A stretch of 33,700 nt of DNA from an uncultured Actinomycetes bacterium. Lineage in GTDB: Bacteria; Actinomycetota; Actinomycetes; Actinomycetales; Microbacteriaceae. Below, in pieces: positions 1-7,078 of the stretch (position 1 is its first letter; every line of letters begins with the position of its first letter). Where the stretch lies: the NCBI GenBank assembly GCA_903920435.1, contig CAIXMB010000058.1:1-33700 (forward strand), written 5' to 3'. A model generated the notes under the pieces. That model saw only the letters and a list, made by a program, of their open reading frames with translations, did no database searches and was not told the origin of the DNA. The translations under genes and the position numbers were made by a program.

Positions 1-17
1 CCCCGGTCTTGCCGGGG
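1..17 (-). terminator. Hairpin downstream of trhO
   Basis: CCCCGG-tcttg-CCGGGG is a perfect 6-bp stem with a 5-base loop, starting about 10 bases past the trhO stop codon when read on the minus strand. It fits an intrinsic-terminator stem. The window edge cuts off whatever T-run would follow, so termination cannot be judged. Confidence 0.45.
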
Positions 18-27
18 CGCTTCGTCG

Positions 28-909
28 TTAAGGCAGCAGTTGAGCCGCGTGGGCCGCGCAGTGCACCGTCGGCCCGCCGCAGGCATCGCACACCACGAGC
101 TGCTCGCGGCAGGCGAGGTCTGAGCAGTTCTGCATCCGGCTCGTCGCGGTGCCGCACTGGGAGCACGTGCCGATCACGGCGGCGTCGTCGCTGAACTGCA
201 CGGCCATGCGGTTGTCGAAGACGTAGAGCGAGCCCTCCCACAGGCCCGAGTCGCGGAACTGCTCGCCGTAAGTCGCGATGCCGCCCTCGAGCTGGTACAC
301 CTCGCGGAAGCCGCGCTTCACCATGAGCGCGCTCAGCACCTCGCAGCGGATGCCGCCCGTGCAGTACGTGACCACCGGCTGGTCTTTGAGGTGGTCGTAC
401 TTGCCGCTGTCGAGCTCGGCGACGAAGTCGCGGGTGTTCGCTACCTCCGGCACGATCGCGCCCGTGAACCTCCCGATCTCGGCCTCGAACGCGTTGCGCC
501 CGTCGAAGAACGTGACGTCTTTCGCGGCGACGAGGTCGTGCAGCTCAGTCGGCGAGACACGGATGCCCCCACCCACGACCCCGTTCTCGTCGACCACCAG
601 CTCGCCGGGCGCCCCGAAGCTCACGAGCTCGTCGCGCACCCGCACGCTCAGCCGGGGGAAGTCGTCGCCCGCGCCCTCGCTCCACTTGATGTCCATGTCG
701 TGGAAGGGCGCGTACTCGCGCGTCTTCTTGACATAACGTTTGACCGCCTTGAGCTCGCCGCCCACGGTCCCGTTGATGCCGTCTCGGGAGAGGATGATCC
801 GGCCGCCCAGCCCCAGCGACTCGCACAGGTCGCGCTGCCAGAGTCGCAGGGCCTCGGGGTCGGCGAGCGGCGTGAAGGCGTAGAAGAGGATGACTTTGGG
901 AACGGCCAC
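28..909 (-). CDS. trhO: tRNA uridine(34) hydroxylase (rhodanese family, TrhO/YceA)
   Basis: 293 aa. The family catalyses oxygen-dependent hydroxylation of U34 in tRNA, a step toward 5-(carboxy)methoxyuridine. Visible order: N-terminal acylphosphatase-like part (about 1-95), then a rhodanese domain (about 115-225) with the active-site loop YCTGGIRCE, Cys183 being the rhodanese cysteine and Cys189 the second conserved one. A C-terminal cysteine-rich tail (CSQCG, CSDLAC, CDACGG, HCAAH) probably binds zinc. Length matches the family. The GTG at 909 is chosen because the conserved family start ([10 protein letters not shown]) follows at once and a -10-like GAGAAT ends 7 bases upstream, predicting a leaderless mRNA. 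It is divergent from the DNA glycosylase gene, with only 18 bases between start codons. Family assignment is firm; the start is good. Confidence 0.93.
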   Translation of the reverse strand: MAVPKVILFYAFTPLADPEALRLWQRDLCESLGLGGRIILSRDGINGTVGGELKAVKRYVKKTREYAPFHDMDIKWSEGAGDDFPRLSVRVRDELVSFGAPGELVVDENGVVGGGIRVSPTELHDLVAAKDVTFFDGRNAFEAEIGRFTGAIVPEVANTRDFVAELDSGKYDHLKDQPVVTYCTGGIRCEVLSALMVKRGFREVYQLEGGIATYGEQFRDSGLWEGSLYVFDNRMAVQFSDDAAVIGTCSQCGTATSRMQNCSDLACREQLVVCDACGGPTVHCAAHAAQLLP

Positions 910-915
910 GTCACC

Positions 916-922
916 TATTCTC
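916..922. promoter_or_regulatory. Overlapping divergent -10 elements (trhO / glycosylase)
   Basis: On the plus strand TATTCT (916-921) ends 6 bases before the GTG at 928. On the minus strand GAGAAT (922-917) ends 7 bases before the GTG at 909. The two hexamers are offset by one base and therefore share five base pairs, so RNA polymerase could use only one at a time. Both transcripts would start at or next to the start codon. Seen in sequence; promoter activity is inferred. Confidence 0.5.
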
Positions 923-927
923 GTCTC

Positions 928-1836
928 GTGGAGTCAACCCTGTACGCACCCGCTGAGCCCGTGAGCCTCTCGCTCACCCTCCGGCCGCTGCGCAGGGGTG
1001 CTTTCGACCCGACCTTCCGCTCGGACCCTTCCGGCGTCTGGCGCACGTTGCGCACGCCCCTGGGCGCCGCGACCCTGCACCTCGAGCGCGCGGGGGAGGG
1101 CATCCGTGCGACGGCGTGGGGGCCCGGGGCGGAGTGGGCGATCGCCGGTGTGCCCGAGCTCCTGGGCGCGGGAGACCACTGGGGCGAGCTGGATGTCTCG
1201 GCCAACGCGTTCCTCGCGGACTCGCTGCGCCGCAACCCCGGCCTGCGGCTGCTGCGCACGCGGCAGGTGTTCGAGATGCTGCTCGCCGCGATTCTGGAGC
1301 AGAAGGTCACGGGCAAGGAGGCGCGGCACTCCTGGCGCGTGCTGATCACCAAGTACGGCGAGCCGGCTCCCGGGCCGGCACCGGAGGGCATGCGCGTCTT
1401 CCCCTCCGCCGAGACGTGGCGCCGCGTGCCGTCCTGGGAGTGGCACCGCGCCGGTGTCGGCCCCGACCGCTCGGCGACGGTCATGCGCGCGGCCGTCGTC
1501 GCGGCCTCCCTCGAGCGCACCCTCGACCATGGCCGCGGCGGCCCGCTCGTCGAGCGCGCGCTGCGCAGCATCGCCGGCGTCGGCGTCTGGACCTCAGCGG
1601 AGACCGCCCAGCGCGCCCACGGCGACCCCGACGCCCCGAGCGTCGGCGACTACCACCTCCCCTCCGTCGTCGGGTGGGCCCTCATCGGCAAGCCGGTCGA
1701 CGACGACGGGATGCTCGAGCTCCTCTCCCCGTGGCCCGGCCAGCGCCAGCGCATCATGCGCCTCATCGAGTCGAGCGGCTTCGCCAAACCGCGCTTCGGC
1801 CCCCGCATGACCGTGCAGGACCACCGCGACCACTAG
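928..1836 (+). CDS. HhH-GPD DNA glycosylase (AlkA-like 3-methyladenine glycosylase)
   Basis: 302 aa, predicted base-excision repair enzyme that removes alkylated bases. The C-terminal half has the helix-hairpin-helix signature: [19 protein letters not shown] is the hairpin, and the following GDYHLP supplies the catalytic aspartate, as in AlkA. The central EQKVTGKEA helix is also typical of this branch. The N-terminal 90 residues are the more variable AlkA_N-like part. The open frame continues upstream to 391, but that stretch is antisense to trhO. GTG 928 is preferred because TATTCT lies exactly 6 bases upstream (leaderless). There is no methyltransferase (Ada) domain. Exact substrate (3-methyladenine or another lesion) cannot be told. 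Confidence 0.86.
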   Translation: MESTLYAPAEPVSLSLTLRPLRRGAFDPTFRSDPSGVWRTLRTPLGAATLHLERAGEGIRATAWGPGAEWAIAGVPELLGAGDHWGELDVSANAFLADSLRRNPGLRLLRTRQVFEMLLAAILEQKVTGKEARHSWRVLITKYGEPAPGPAPEGMRVFPSAETWRRVPSWEWHRAGVGPDRSATVMRAAVVAASLERTLDHGRGGPLVERALRSIAGVGVWTSAETAQRAHGDPDAPSVGDYHLPSVVGWALIGKPVDDDGMLELLSPWPGQRQRIMRLIESSGFAKPRFGPRMTVQDHRDH

Positions 1837-1860
1837 TCGCGTCACCCCGCCCCGCCCGCC

Positions 1861-1877
1861 CGCCCCGGCCCGGGGCG
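1861..1877. terminator. GC palindrome after the glycosylase gene
   Basis: CGCCCCGG-c-CCGGGGCG is a perfect 8-bp inverted repeat with a 1-base centre, 25 bases after the stop at 1836. It could fold as a short hairpin with a slightly opened loop. No T-run follows, so it would be an atypical (actinobacterial, U-less) terminator at best. Confidence 0.3.
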
Positions 1878-2070
1878 CGCCGCGCTGTCCCGCTCCGCCC
1901 GCCGCGACCGCACCTCGAGCTCACCCACACACGCGGGCTGACCGACTAACTCCTCAGCCATCCGAACCCGCCCGTGTCGCTGGGACACGGCACTTCGCTC
2001 TAGATCATTCCGGCAGTTCAGGACATCTGTACGGATTCCTTACGAACGTCCTGAGTTGGCGGAACGTCGG

Positions 2071-2106
2071 GAGTGCGACTGCGACTGCGACTGCGAGTGC
2101 GAGTGC
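2071..2106. repeat. Six tandem copies of GA[C/G]TGC
   Basis: Units at 2071, 2077, 2083, 2089, 2095 and 2101. The three middle-left units are GACTGC and the outer ones GAGTGC. The pattern decays after 2106 into GATGCGAGGCGAATGCGAAGG-like variants. It lies in non-coding DNA and is a simple-sequence repeat that could vary in copy number by slippage. Confidence 0.85.
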
Positions 2107-2339
2107 GATGCGAGGCGAATGCGAAGGCGCTTGGTGCGGTGGTGGGGCGACCGGCGGCGCGGCGTGCGCGAGTAGCTCGCGATCGCGTAGCACGGGTGGC
2201 GACCGATCGCCTAGCGGGAGCGTGTGGTTGAGTCTGGCACGGGGGCACTGCTCCTCCCGGGTGCGGTGGTCTCTCATCGTTTCCCACCGACGGGCTCGGC
2301 TGGGTCGAGCGCGGGCGGTCGGAAGCGAACGATGGGGCG

Positions 2340-2741
2340 ATGTACCCGAAACATCGAGTCAGAGCCCTGGGCGGTATCGCGACCCGCGCCGACCTGTTCG
2401 CCCACGGCTGTACTAGGGATGAGATCGATCTTGCGGTTCGGTACGGCTGGATCATCAGCGTGAGGAAAGGCGTCTACGCGTCACGCGATCTCGACCCGAC
2501 CATACTGCGCGCTCTGCGGGTAGGCGGGCGTCTGGCGTGTGTCAGCGCCGTCGCCTGGTTCGAAGGGCGAGCCATCAGGCCCGACGAACCGGTGCACGTG
2601 CTCGTTCGCGGCAACGCATCGCGGTTGGGCGGGGGCGAGGCCGTGATCCACTGGTCTCGGCGTCGGGTGTCCGGCTCTCGCGGAATCGTCGACGAGGAGG
2701 TCGCGCGGCGGCAGGCCGCGGCGTGCCGGGCTAGTCGGTGA
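2340..2741 (+). pseudogene. Truncated AbiEi-like (type IV antitoxin domain / DUF559-type) protein
   Basis: 133 aa. Residues 9-50 (ALGGIATRADLFAHGCTRDE, then a segment ending RKGVYA) match the N-terminal winged-helix of AbiEi-family antitoxin-domain proteins, which in actinobacteria usually precede a Vsr-like DUF559 nuclease domain in proteins near 300 aa. The middle (CVSAVAWF through VHVLVRGNASRL to VIHWSRRR) also fits. The protein stops at QAAACRASR, where the nuclease half would begin, and the ridA 3' end follows directly with an 11-bp overlap. I infer a 3' deletion remnant. No abiEii-type toxin gene is adjacent. It could still be expressed as an isolated DNA-binding protein. Confidence 0.6.
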
Positions 2742-3120
2742 GTGAGACGCGGTGGGCGACGAGCTCCACCTCGACCAGCATGGCCGGGTCGAGGAAGGGC
2801 AGCACGTGCAGGAGGGAGAGGGCCGGGCGGATGTCGCCGAAGACCTCGCCGTGGGCCTTGGCGGCCAGCTCCCAGTCAGCGATGGCGGTGACGTAGACCT
2901 TCGACTGCACGACGTCTTCGTAGTGGAAGCCGGCCTCCGCGAGCACGGGGCCCAGCTTCTCGAGGGCGAAGCGGGTCTGCTCGTAGAGGTCGCCCGTCAC
3001 CGAACCGTCCGCGGCGGCCGCCGAGGTCGCCGAGATGTAGAGGGAATCTCCAACCTGCACGGCACGGGAGTAGCCCATTTTGTTCTCCCAGGCTGACCCG
3101 GAGGAGTAGAGAGTGCGCAT
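2731..3120 (-). CDS. RidA-family (YjgF/YER057c/UK114) protein
   Basis: 129 aa, single-domain, usual family length. RidA proteins hydrolyse reactive enamine/imine intermediates made by PLP enzymes; some subfamilies have other or unknown activities. Visible: GYSRAVQVGDSLYISATSA near the start, IRPALSLLHV with the conserved arginine (aligned to the substrate-carboxylate Arg), and VEVELVA near the end with the conserved glutamate. The Arg is retained, so deaminase activity is plausible. ATG 3120 is supported by TAGGTT ending 6 bases upstream. Divergent from the thioesterase gene, 17 bases between start codons; its stop overlaps the AbiEi-like remnant. Confidence 0.88.
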   Translation of the reverse strand: MRTLYSSGSAWENKMGYSRAVQVGDSLYISATSAAAADGSVTGDLYEQTRFALEKLGPVLAEAGFHYEDVVQSKVYVTAIADWELAAKAHGEVFGDIRPALSLLHVLPFLDPAMLVEVELVAHRVSLTD

Positions 3121-3125
3121 TCGAA

Positions 3126-3132
3126 TAACCTA
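3126..3132. promoter_or_regulatory. Overlapping divergent -10 elements (ridA / thioesterase)
   Basis: Plus strand: TAACCT (3126-3131), then 6 bases, then GTG 3138. Minus strand: TAGGTT (3132-3127), then 6 bases, then ATG 3120. The two hexamers are offset by one base, the same geometry as at 916-922, and both predict leaderless transcripts starting 18 bp apart. Seen in sequence; function inferred. Confidence 0.55.
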
Positions 3133-3137
3133 ACGCG

Positions 3138-3701
3138 GTGCACCTGATCTTCCGGACACTCATCCATATGATCCGCAGCCGCATGCGGTCGCCACTCGGA
3201 GTCCACGACGTCGGCCGGATGACCTTGCGCGTGCTGCCCACCGACCTCGACATCCTCGGGCACATGAACAACGGCGTGTACTTCTCGCTCATGGACCTCG
3301 GGCGCATGGACCTCATGATCCGCGCGGGAGTGTGGAAGCGGCTCATCGCCGCCGGGTACTACCCCGTGATGTCCAACGAGACCGCGACCTTCCGGAAGTC
3401 GCTCACGCCGTGGCTCAAGTTCGACCTCGAGACGCGCATCGTCGGGTACGACGATCGCGCCATCTACGCGGAGCAGCGCTTCGTCGTCGACGGCGAGATC
3501 TACATGAGCTCGATGACCCGCGCCCGCTTCCTCAAGAAGACCGGCGGAACCGTGAGCCTCGCCGAGCTCGCCGAGCTCACGGGCGTCGACGCGACCGCGC
3601 TCCAGGCTCCGGCGTGGACCGCGCAGTGGGCGAACGACATCCAGCTGCCGCCCACGCGCGAACCCGCACCCAGCATCTGGCCGGAGACCCCCGAACGCTA
3701 G
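3138..3701 (+). CDS. Hotdog-fold acyl-CoA thioesterase (4HBT/THEM6-like)
   Basis: 187 aa. The motif PTDLDILGHMNNGVYFSLMD (residues about 34-53) is the hotdog 4HBT-type signature with the catalytic aspartate and the HMNN turn. The following LGRMDLMIRAG and the segment around YDDRAIYAEQRFVVDGEIY fit thioesterases of the THEM6-like group. It should hydrolyse an acyl-CoA; chain length and substrate are unknown. The GTG start follows the -10-like TAACCT by 6 bases; an internal ATG at 3168 is the alternative. The C-terminal 40 residues are proline-rich and variable. The stop TAG shares the palindrome CTAG (3698-3701) with the stop of the convergent FAD enzyme. Confidence 0.8.
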   Translation: MHLIFRTLIHMIRSRMRSPLGVHDVGRMTLRVLPTDLDILGHMNNGVYFSLMDLGRMDLMIRAGVWKRLIAAGYYPVMSNETATFRKSLTPWLKFDLETRIVGYDDRAIYAEQRFVVDGEIYMSSMTRARFLKKTGGTVSLAELAELTGVDATALQAPAWTAQWANDIQLPPTREPAPSIWPETPER

Positions 3702-5038
3702 GCGAGAACCCCGTCGGGGTTGTAGCGCTCGCGCACGGCCGCCAGACGCGACGCCGTGGCGGGCGACCACGGGGCACCGGTCTGGCCGGGGCGGTGGCGC
3801 CCGATGAAGTTCACGTTCGTCTCGGGCGACAGCCACGGGCCGACCGCGGCGAGCAGCGCGTCCGCGGCGGCGGGCACCGGCCCGTCGAACAGGTCGGGGT
3901 TCGGTGCGCCGATGAACGTGAGCGTGTAGTGGGCTGGGCGGCCGCCCGCGGCCGACCCCTCCGGGACATCCGTGAGCGTTGCCGCACCGAGGTGGCGCAC
4001 CTCGGCCATGACTGCCGGAACCTGCCTGCCGGCGCCCACGACACCCAGCCACGCGGTGACGAAGTCCTGGTCGATGGTGGAGAGCAGCCCGCCCGTCGCC
4101 CACCCGGGGCCGGGCTGCGTGGGGTCGTTGTGGATCTGCGCGACGTCGCGGGCAGCGAGCACGCCCAGCGCGTCGAGGTAGACCGGGGCTGCGGCGCGCA
4201 GCGGAGCCGCGAGCGCCTCACCCGTCGCCGCATCGCCGGGATAGGTGAAGTGCATGACGAGCAAGGTCCTGCCGCGCAGGGGAGGCGGCACCAACTCGAA
4301 GTCGGGGAAGCGCGCGACGGCGATGCTCGTCGTCACGTCGTCGTGGGCGGTGGTGGTCCACTCGACCCATGCGCGCGCGACGGTCTCGATGTGCTCCTCG
4401 GCGAAGATGAGCGAGCCCGCGTAGAGCTGCTCGAGCTCGACCAGTGCGATGCGGGCCTCGGTCACGATGCCGAGCCCGTCCTTGCCGCCGCGCAGCGCCC
4501 AGAACAGGTCGGGGTTCTCGTCGGCAGTCGCCTCCACCACCTCGCCCGTGCCGGTCACCACGGTGAAGCCGCGGGCGTAATCGCTCGCGAAGCCGTGGCT
4601 GCGCGCGAGCGGGCCGAGGCCGCCGCCCGTGATGAGGCCCACGACCCCGACGGTGGGGGAGGAGCCGGTGATGGGCGCGAGCTTCACGTCGGCGGCGGCA
4701 GCGACGACGGCGCCCCAGCGCACTCCGGCGCCCACGGTGGCGAGTCGGGCAACCGAGTCGACGCTCACGGAGTCGAGGCGCGAGGTGTTGATGAGGATGC
4801 CGCCGCCGAACGGGGACTCCGCACCGTGCCCCGTGGCCTGCACGTTGACGACGAGGCCGTTCTCGCGCGCGAAGCGCACCACGGCAGCCACGTCGGCCGT
4901 GTCGGCCACGCTCGCGACCGCGTCGGGGGCATGGACGATGGCGAGGTTGAACCCGCCGGTGGAGGGGGCGAACTCGGCGTCGCCGGGCACGTGCAGGGTT
5001 CCGGTGAGGGTCGCGCCGAGCGCGGTGAAGTCAGCCAT
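3698..5038 (-). CDS. FAD-binding oxidoreductase, BBE/PCMH family
   Basis: 446 aa. PCMH-type FAD domain at about 35-205: NVQATGHGAE holds the histidine that in this family carries the 8-alpha FAD bond, and SPTVGVVGLITGGGLGPLAR is the second FAD loop. In bicovalent members this loop has a cysteine; here none is seen, so attachment would be through His alone or non-covalent. The C-terminus (NVNFIGRH through RLAAVRERYNPDGVLA) is the berberine-bridge-like end. Such enzymes oxidise sugars, alcohols or amines with O2. No signal peptide, so cytoplasmic. It starts 9 bases after the upstream FAD gene; the TAG stop of that gene forms TAGCGT, 6 bases before this ATG. Substrate unknown. Confidence 0.82.
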   Translation of the reverse strand: MADFTALGATLTGTLHVPGDAEFAPSTGGFNLAIVHAPDAVASVADTADVAAVVRFARENGLVVNVQATGHGAESPFGGGILINTSRLDSVSVDSVARLATVGAGVRWGAVVAAAADVKLAPITGSSPTVGVVGLITGGGLGPLARSHGFASDYARGFTVVTGTGEVVEATADENPDLFWALRGGKDGLGIVTEARIALVELEQLYAGSLIFAEEHIETVARAWVEWTTTAHDDVTTSIAVARFPDFELVPPPLRGRTLLVMHFTYPGDAATGEALAAPLRAAAPVYLDALGVLAARDVAQIHNDPTQPGPGWATGGLLSTIDQDFVTAWLGVVGAGRQVPAVMAEVRHLGAATLTDVPEGSAAGGRPAHYTLTFIGAPNPDLFDGPVPAAADALLAAVGPWLSPETNVNFIGRHRPGQTGAPWSPATASRLAAVRERYNPDGVLA

Positions 5039-5044
5039 GCGACG

Positions 5045-5050
5045 ACGCTA
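5045..5050 (-). promoter_or_regulatory. -10 element built on a stop codon (BBE oxidase)
   Basis: TAGCGT, of which TAG (5050-5048) is the stop codon of the PYROXD2-like gene. It is followed by the 6-base spacer CGTCGC and ATG 5038. The same hexamer and layout occur at 11497-11502. It predicts a leaderless internal transcript. Confidence 0.45.
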
Positions 5051-6583
5051 GTCGCTTTCCAAAACCGACATTGCGGCATTGTGGCCGCCGAGGCCGCTCA
5101 CGCCGCCGCCGCGCTGCGCTCCCGCGCCGCAGAGGAGGATGCGCGGGTGCTCGGTAGCGACTCCCCACCGCCGGGCGGGAGTGTCGAGCGGCGCATCATC
5201 CTCTGCGAACGGCCACGACAGGGGTGCGTGGAAGATGTTGCCGCCGGGCAGCCCGAGCGCGCGCTCGAGGTCGAGGGTGGTCTTCGTCTCGATGGTGGGG
5301 GAGCCCGCGGCATCCGTCAGCAGCAGGTCTTCGATGGGCTCGGCGAGCACGCTGTCGAGCGAGGCGACCGCCGCCGCCTGGAGCTCCGCGCGCAGGGCGT
5401 CGTTGTTCTCGGCGGTGACGAGCCGGTCGGGGGTGTGCAGCCCGAAGACGGTGAGGGTCTGCGCGCCGCTGGCCTGAAGCTCCGGCGACAGGATCGTCGG
5501 GTCGGTGAGCGAGTGGCAGTAGATCTCGCAGGGCAGGGGGTCGGGGATGCCCCCACCGCTCGCCACGGAGTACGCGGTGGAGAGCTGCGACCAGGTCTCG
5601 TTGATGTGGAACGTTCCGCCGAACGCCGCGGCCGGATCTACCGTGGTGTCGCGCAGGCGCGGCAGCCGGGAGACGAGGAGGTTGACCTTCACCTGGGCGC
5701 CCTCGACGCGCGCTGAGGTTCCCGGAGCGCGCCCTTCGAGAGCCTCAGGGAGCAGCGACGCCAGAACCTCCGGCGCGACAGTCGCGAGCACCCACTCCGC
5801 GGCGAGCACGCGCTCGTCATCGTGGAAGCGGTACGTGACCTCGCCGGAGGGAGTGATGGCCGTCACGTCGGCCCCGGTGACGATCTCCGCGCCCGCGAGC
5901 CGCGCGGCGCGGGCGAGCTCACCCGTCACCGCCCCCATGCCTCCCACGGGGACGTCCCAGTCGCCGGTTCCGCCGCCGATCACGTGGTACACGAAGCACT
6001 TGTTGCCCGCGAACGTCTCGTCGATATTGGGGGCGAACGTGCCGATGAGGGCATCCGTGAGCACCACGCCGCGAACGAGGTCGCTGTCGAACGTGCGCTG
6101 GATGGTCGAGCCGACGGGCTGCTCGATGAGGGAGTTCCACAGCACGTCATCGCCGACCGCGCGGCGGGCCTCGCTGCGCGTGAGCAGCGGCTCCGTCACC
6201 GTGGGGAACAGGGCGCGGGCCAGACGGCCCGTGCCCGCGTAGAAGTCCTTCCAGCCCGCAGGCTGGTCGGCCGACTCGTTGTCGATGAGCAGCCCGCGGT
6301 CCGTGCCGGGCTCCGGGGTGTACGACGAGTAGCGGCGCCGGGCGAGGGTGATGTCGAGCCCGAGGTCGCGGATGATGCTCGCGGGCAGCAGCGAGACCAG
6401 GTACGAGTAGCGCGAGAGGCGGGCATCCACACCCTCGAACGCCTGCGCCGAGATCGCGGCACCGCCCACGTGGTCGAGCCGCTCGAGCACCGTGACGCGC
6501 TTGCCCGCGAGGGCGAGGTAGGTGGCGGCAACGAGCCCGTTGTGGCCGCCACCGACGATGACGACGTCGCGGCGGTTAGACAT
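5048..6583 (-). CDS. FAD-dependent oxidoreductase, phytoene-dehydrogenase superfamily (PYROXD2-like)
   Basis: 511 aa. The N-terminus DVVIVGGGHNGLVAATYLAL followed by TVLERLDHVGGAA is a Rossmann FAD site with the glutamate that binds ribose. The C-terminus ILLCGAGAQRGGGVSGLGGH is the second FAD contact typical of the COG1233 group. Architecture and length match PYROXD2-like proteins rather than carotenoid desaturases, and no other carotenoid gene is nearby; the substrate is unknown. The frame is open upstream into marR; ATG 6583 is chosen because the FAD motif follows within seven residues and it overlaps the marR stop by 8 bases (ATGTCTAA), which suggests coupled translation. Confidence 0.82.
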   Translation of the reverse strand: MSNRRDVVIVGGGHNGLVAATYLALAGKRVTVLERLDHVGGAAISAQAFEGVDARLSRYSYLVSLLPASIIRDLGLDITLARRRYSSYTPEPGTDRGLLIDNESADQPAGWKDFYAGTGRLARALFPTVTEPLLTRSEARRAVGDDVLWNSLIEQPVGSTIQRTFDSDLVRGVVLTDALIGTFAPNIDETFAGNKCFVYHVIGGGTGDWDVPVGGMGAVTGELARAARLAGAEIVTGADVTAITPSGEVTYRFHDDERVLAAEWVLATVAPEVLASLLPEALEGRAPGTSARVEGAQVKVNLLVSRLPRLRDTTVDPAAAFGGTFHINETWSQLSTAYSVASGGGIPDPLPCEIYCHSLTDPTILSPELQASGAQTLTVFGLHTPDRLVTAENNDALRAELQAAAVASLDSVLAEPIEDLLLTDAAGSPTIETKTTLDLERALGLPGGNIFHAPLSWPFAEDDAPLDTPARRWGVATEHPRILLCGAGAQRGGGVSGLGGHNAAMSVLESD

Positions 6584-7064
6584 TCGCCTGGCTCGCGCCG
6601 ATCTCGTCGCACACGGGCGGCTTGATCGTGTCGAGCACCTTGCGCGAGATGGTGAGCAGCGCGTCCTTCTCGCCGTCATCGAGCACGTCGAAGAAGTACT
6701 GGCGGGTGGCATCGCGCCGGTCGCGTTCCGCGCCCAGGACCGCCCGGTTGCCGTCGTCGCTCAGCACCACCCACACGCCGCGGGCGTCGTCGCCGCACTC
6801 CTCGCGCTTCACCAGCTCGCGCTGCTCCATGCGCGTGATCTGGTGCGACACCCGGCTCTTCTCCCAGCCGATCAGGTCGCCGATCTGACCGGCGCGCAAC
6901 CGCTTGGAGGTGCTGTTGAAGAGTGCGATGAGGATCTCGTAGTCGGCCGTGGAGATGCCGGCGTCAGCCTGCAGGCGCCGCTCGAGGGTGAGTTCGAGCT
7001 GCCTGCGCATGAGGTAGAAGGAACGCCATAGTTCCCTCTCCTCAGGGGTGGTCTCGGTGGTCAT
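6576..7064 (-). CDS. MarR-family transcriptional regulator
   Basis: 162 aa winged-helix dimeric repressor type. LRAGQIGDLIGWEKSRVSHQ is the recognition helix region, and RVSHQITRMEQRELVKREEC followed by GVWVVLSDDG is the wing. These domains respond to small aromatic or oxidative ligands. It is the first gene of a coupled unit with the two FAD enzymes and most likely controls them. Start: ATG 7064 is preferred over ATG 7073 because GATAAT (7077-7072), five of six matches to TATAAT, overlaps the upstream ATG and ends 7 bases before 7064. The promoter sits immediately after the lysR stop. Confidence 0.88.
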   Translation of the reverse strand: MTTETTPEERELWRSFYLMRRQLELTLERRLQADAGISTADYEILIALFNSTSKRLRAGQIGDLIGWEKSRVSHQITRMEQRELVKREECGDDARGVWVVLSDDGNRAVLGAERDRRDATRQYFFDVLDDGEKDALLTISRKVLDTIKPPVCDEIGASQANV

Positions 7065-7071
7065 GTCACCC

Positions 7072-7077
7072 ATTATC
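7072..7077 (-). promoter_or_regulatory. -10 element of marR
   Basis: GATAAT on the minus strand, 7-base spacer GGGTGAC, then ATG 7064: predicted leaderless start. It lies one base past the TAG stop of lysR. Confidence 0.5.
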
Positions 7078-7078
7078 G

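Larger units (their letters stand above)
1837..2339. other. 503-bp gene-free stretch, low complexity
   Basis: The only gene-free gap over 300 bases. It holds a C-rich tract after the glycosylase stop, a GC-rich palindrome (1861-1877), an AT-richer segment around 2000-2050, a hexanucleotide tandem repeat (2071-2106), and then unstructured sequence up to the AbiEi-like remnant. Short open frames here show no recognisable protein. Composition is less GC-rich and less codon-structured than the neighbours, which suits a decaying accessory insertion. Confidence 0.6.

Noticed and set aside
391-927. N-terminal extension of the DNA glycosylase to an ATG at 391
   Set aside because: It is antisense to trhO and lacks similarity to glycosylases; GTG 928 with TATTCT fits better.
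2071-2106. CRISPR-like array
   Set aside because: Units are 6 bases with no spacers; a simple tandem repeat.
3332-5716. 794-residue plus-strand frame spanning two FAD enzyme genes
   Set aside because: Crosses gene boundaries on the opposite strand and has no recognisable domain.
5048-6583. Carotenoid desaturase (crtI)
   Set aside because: Only superfamily-level similarity; no crtB/crtE neighbours and a PYROXD2-like layout.
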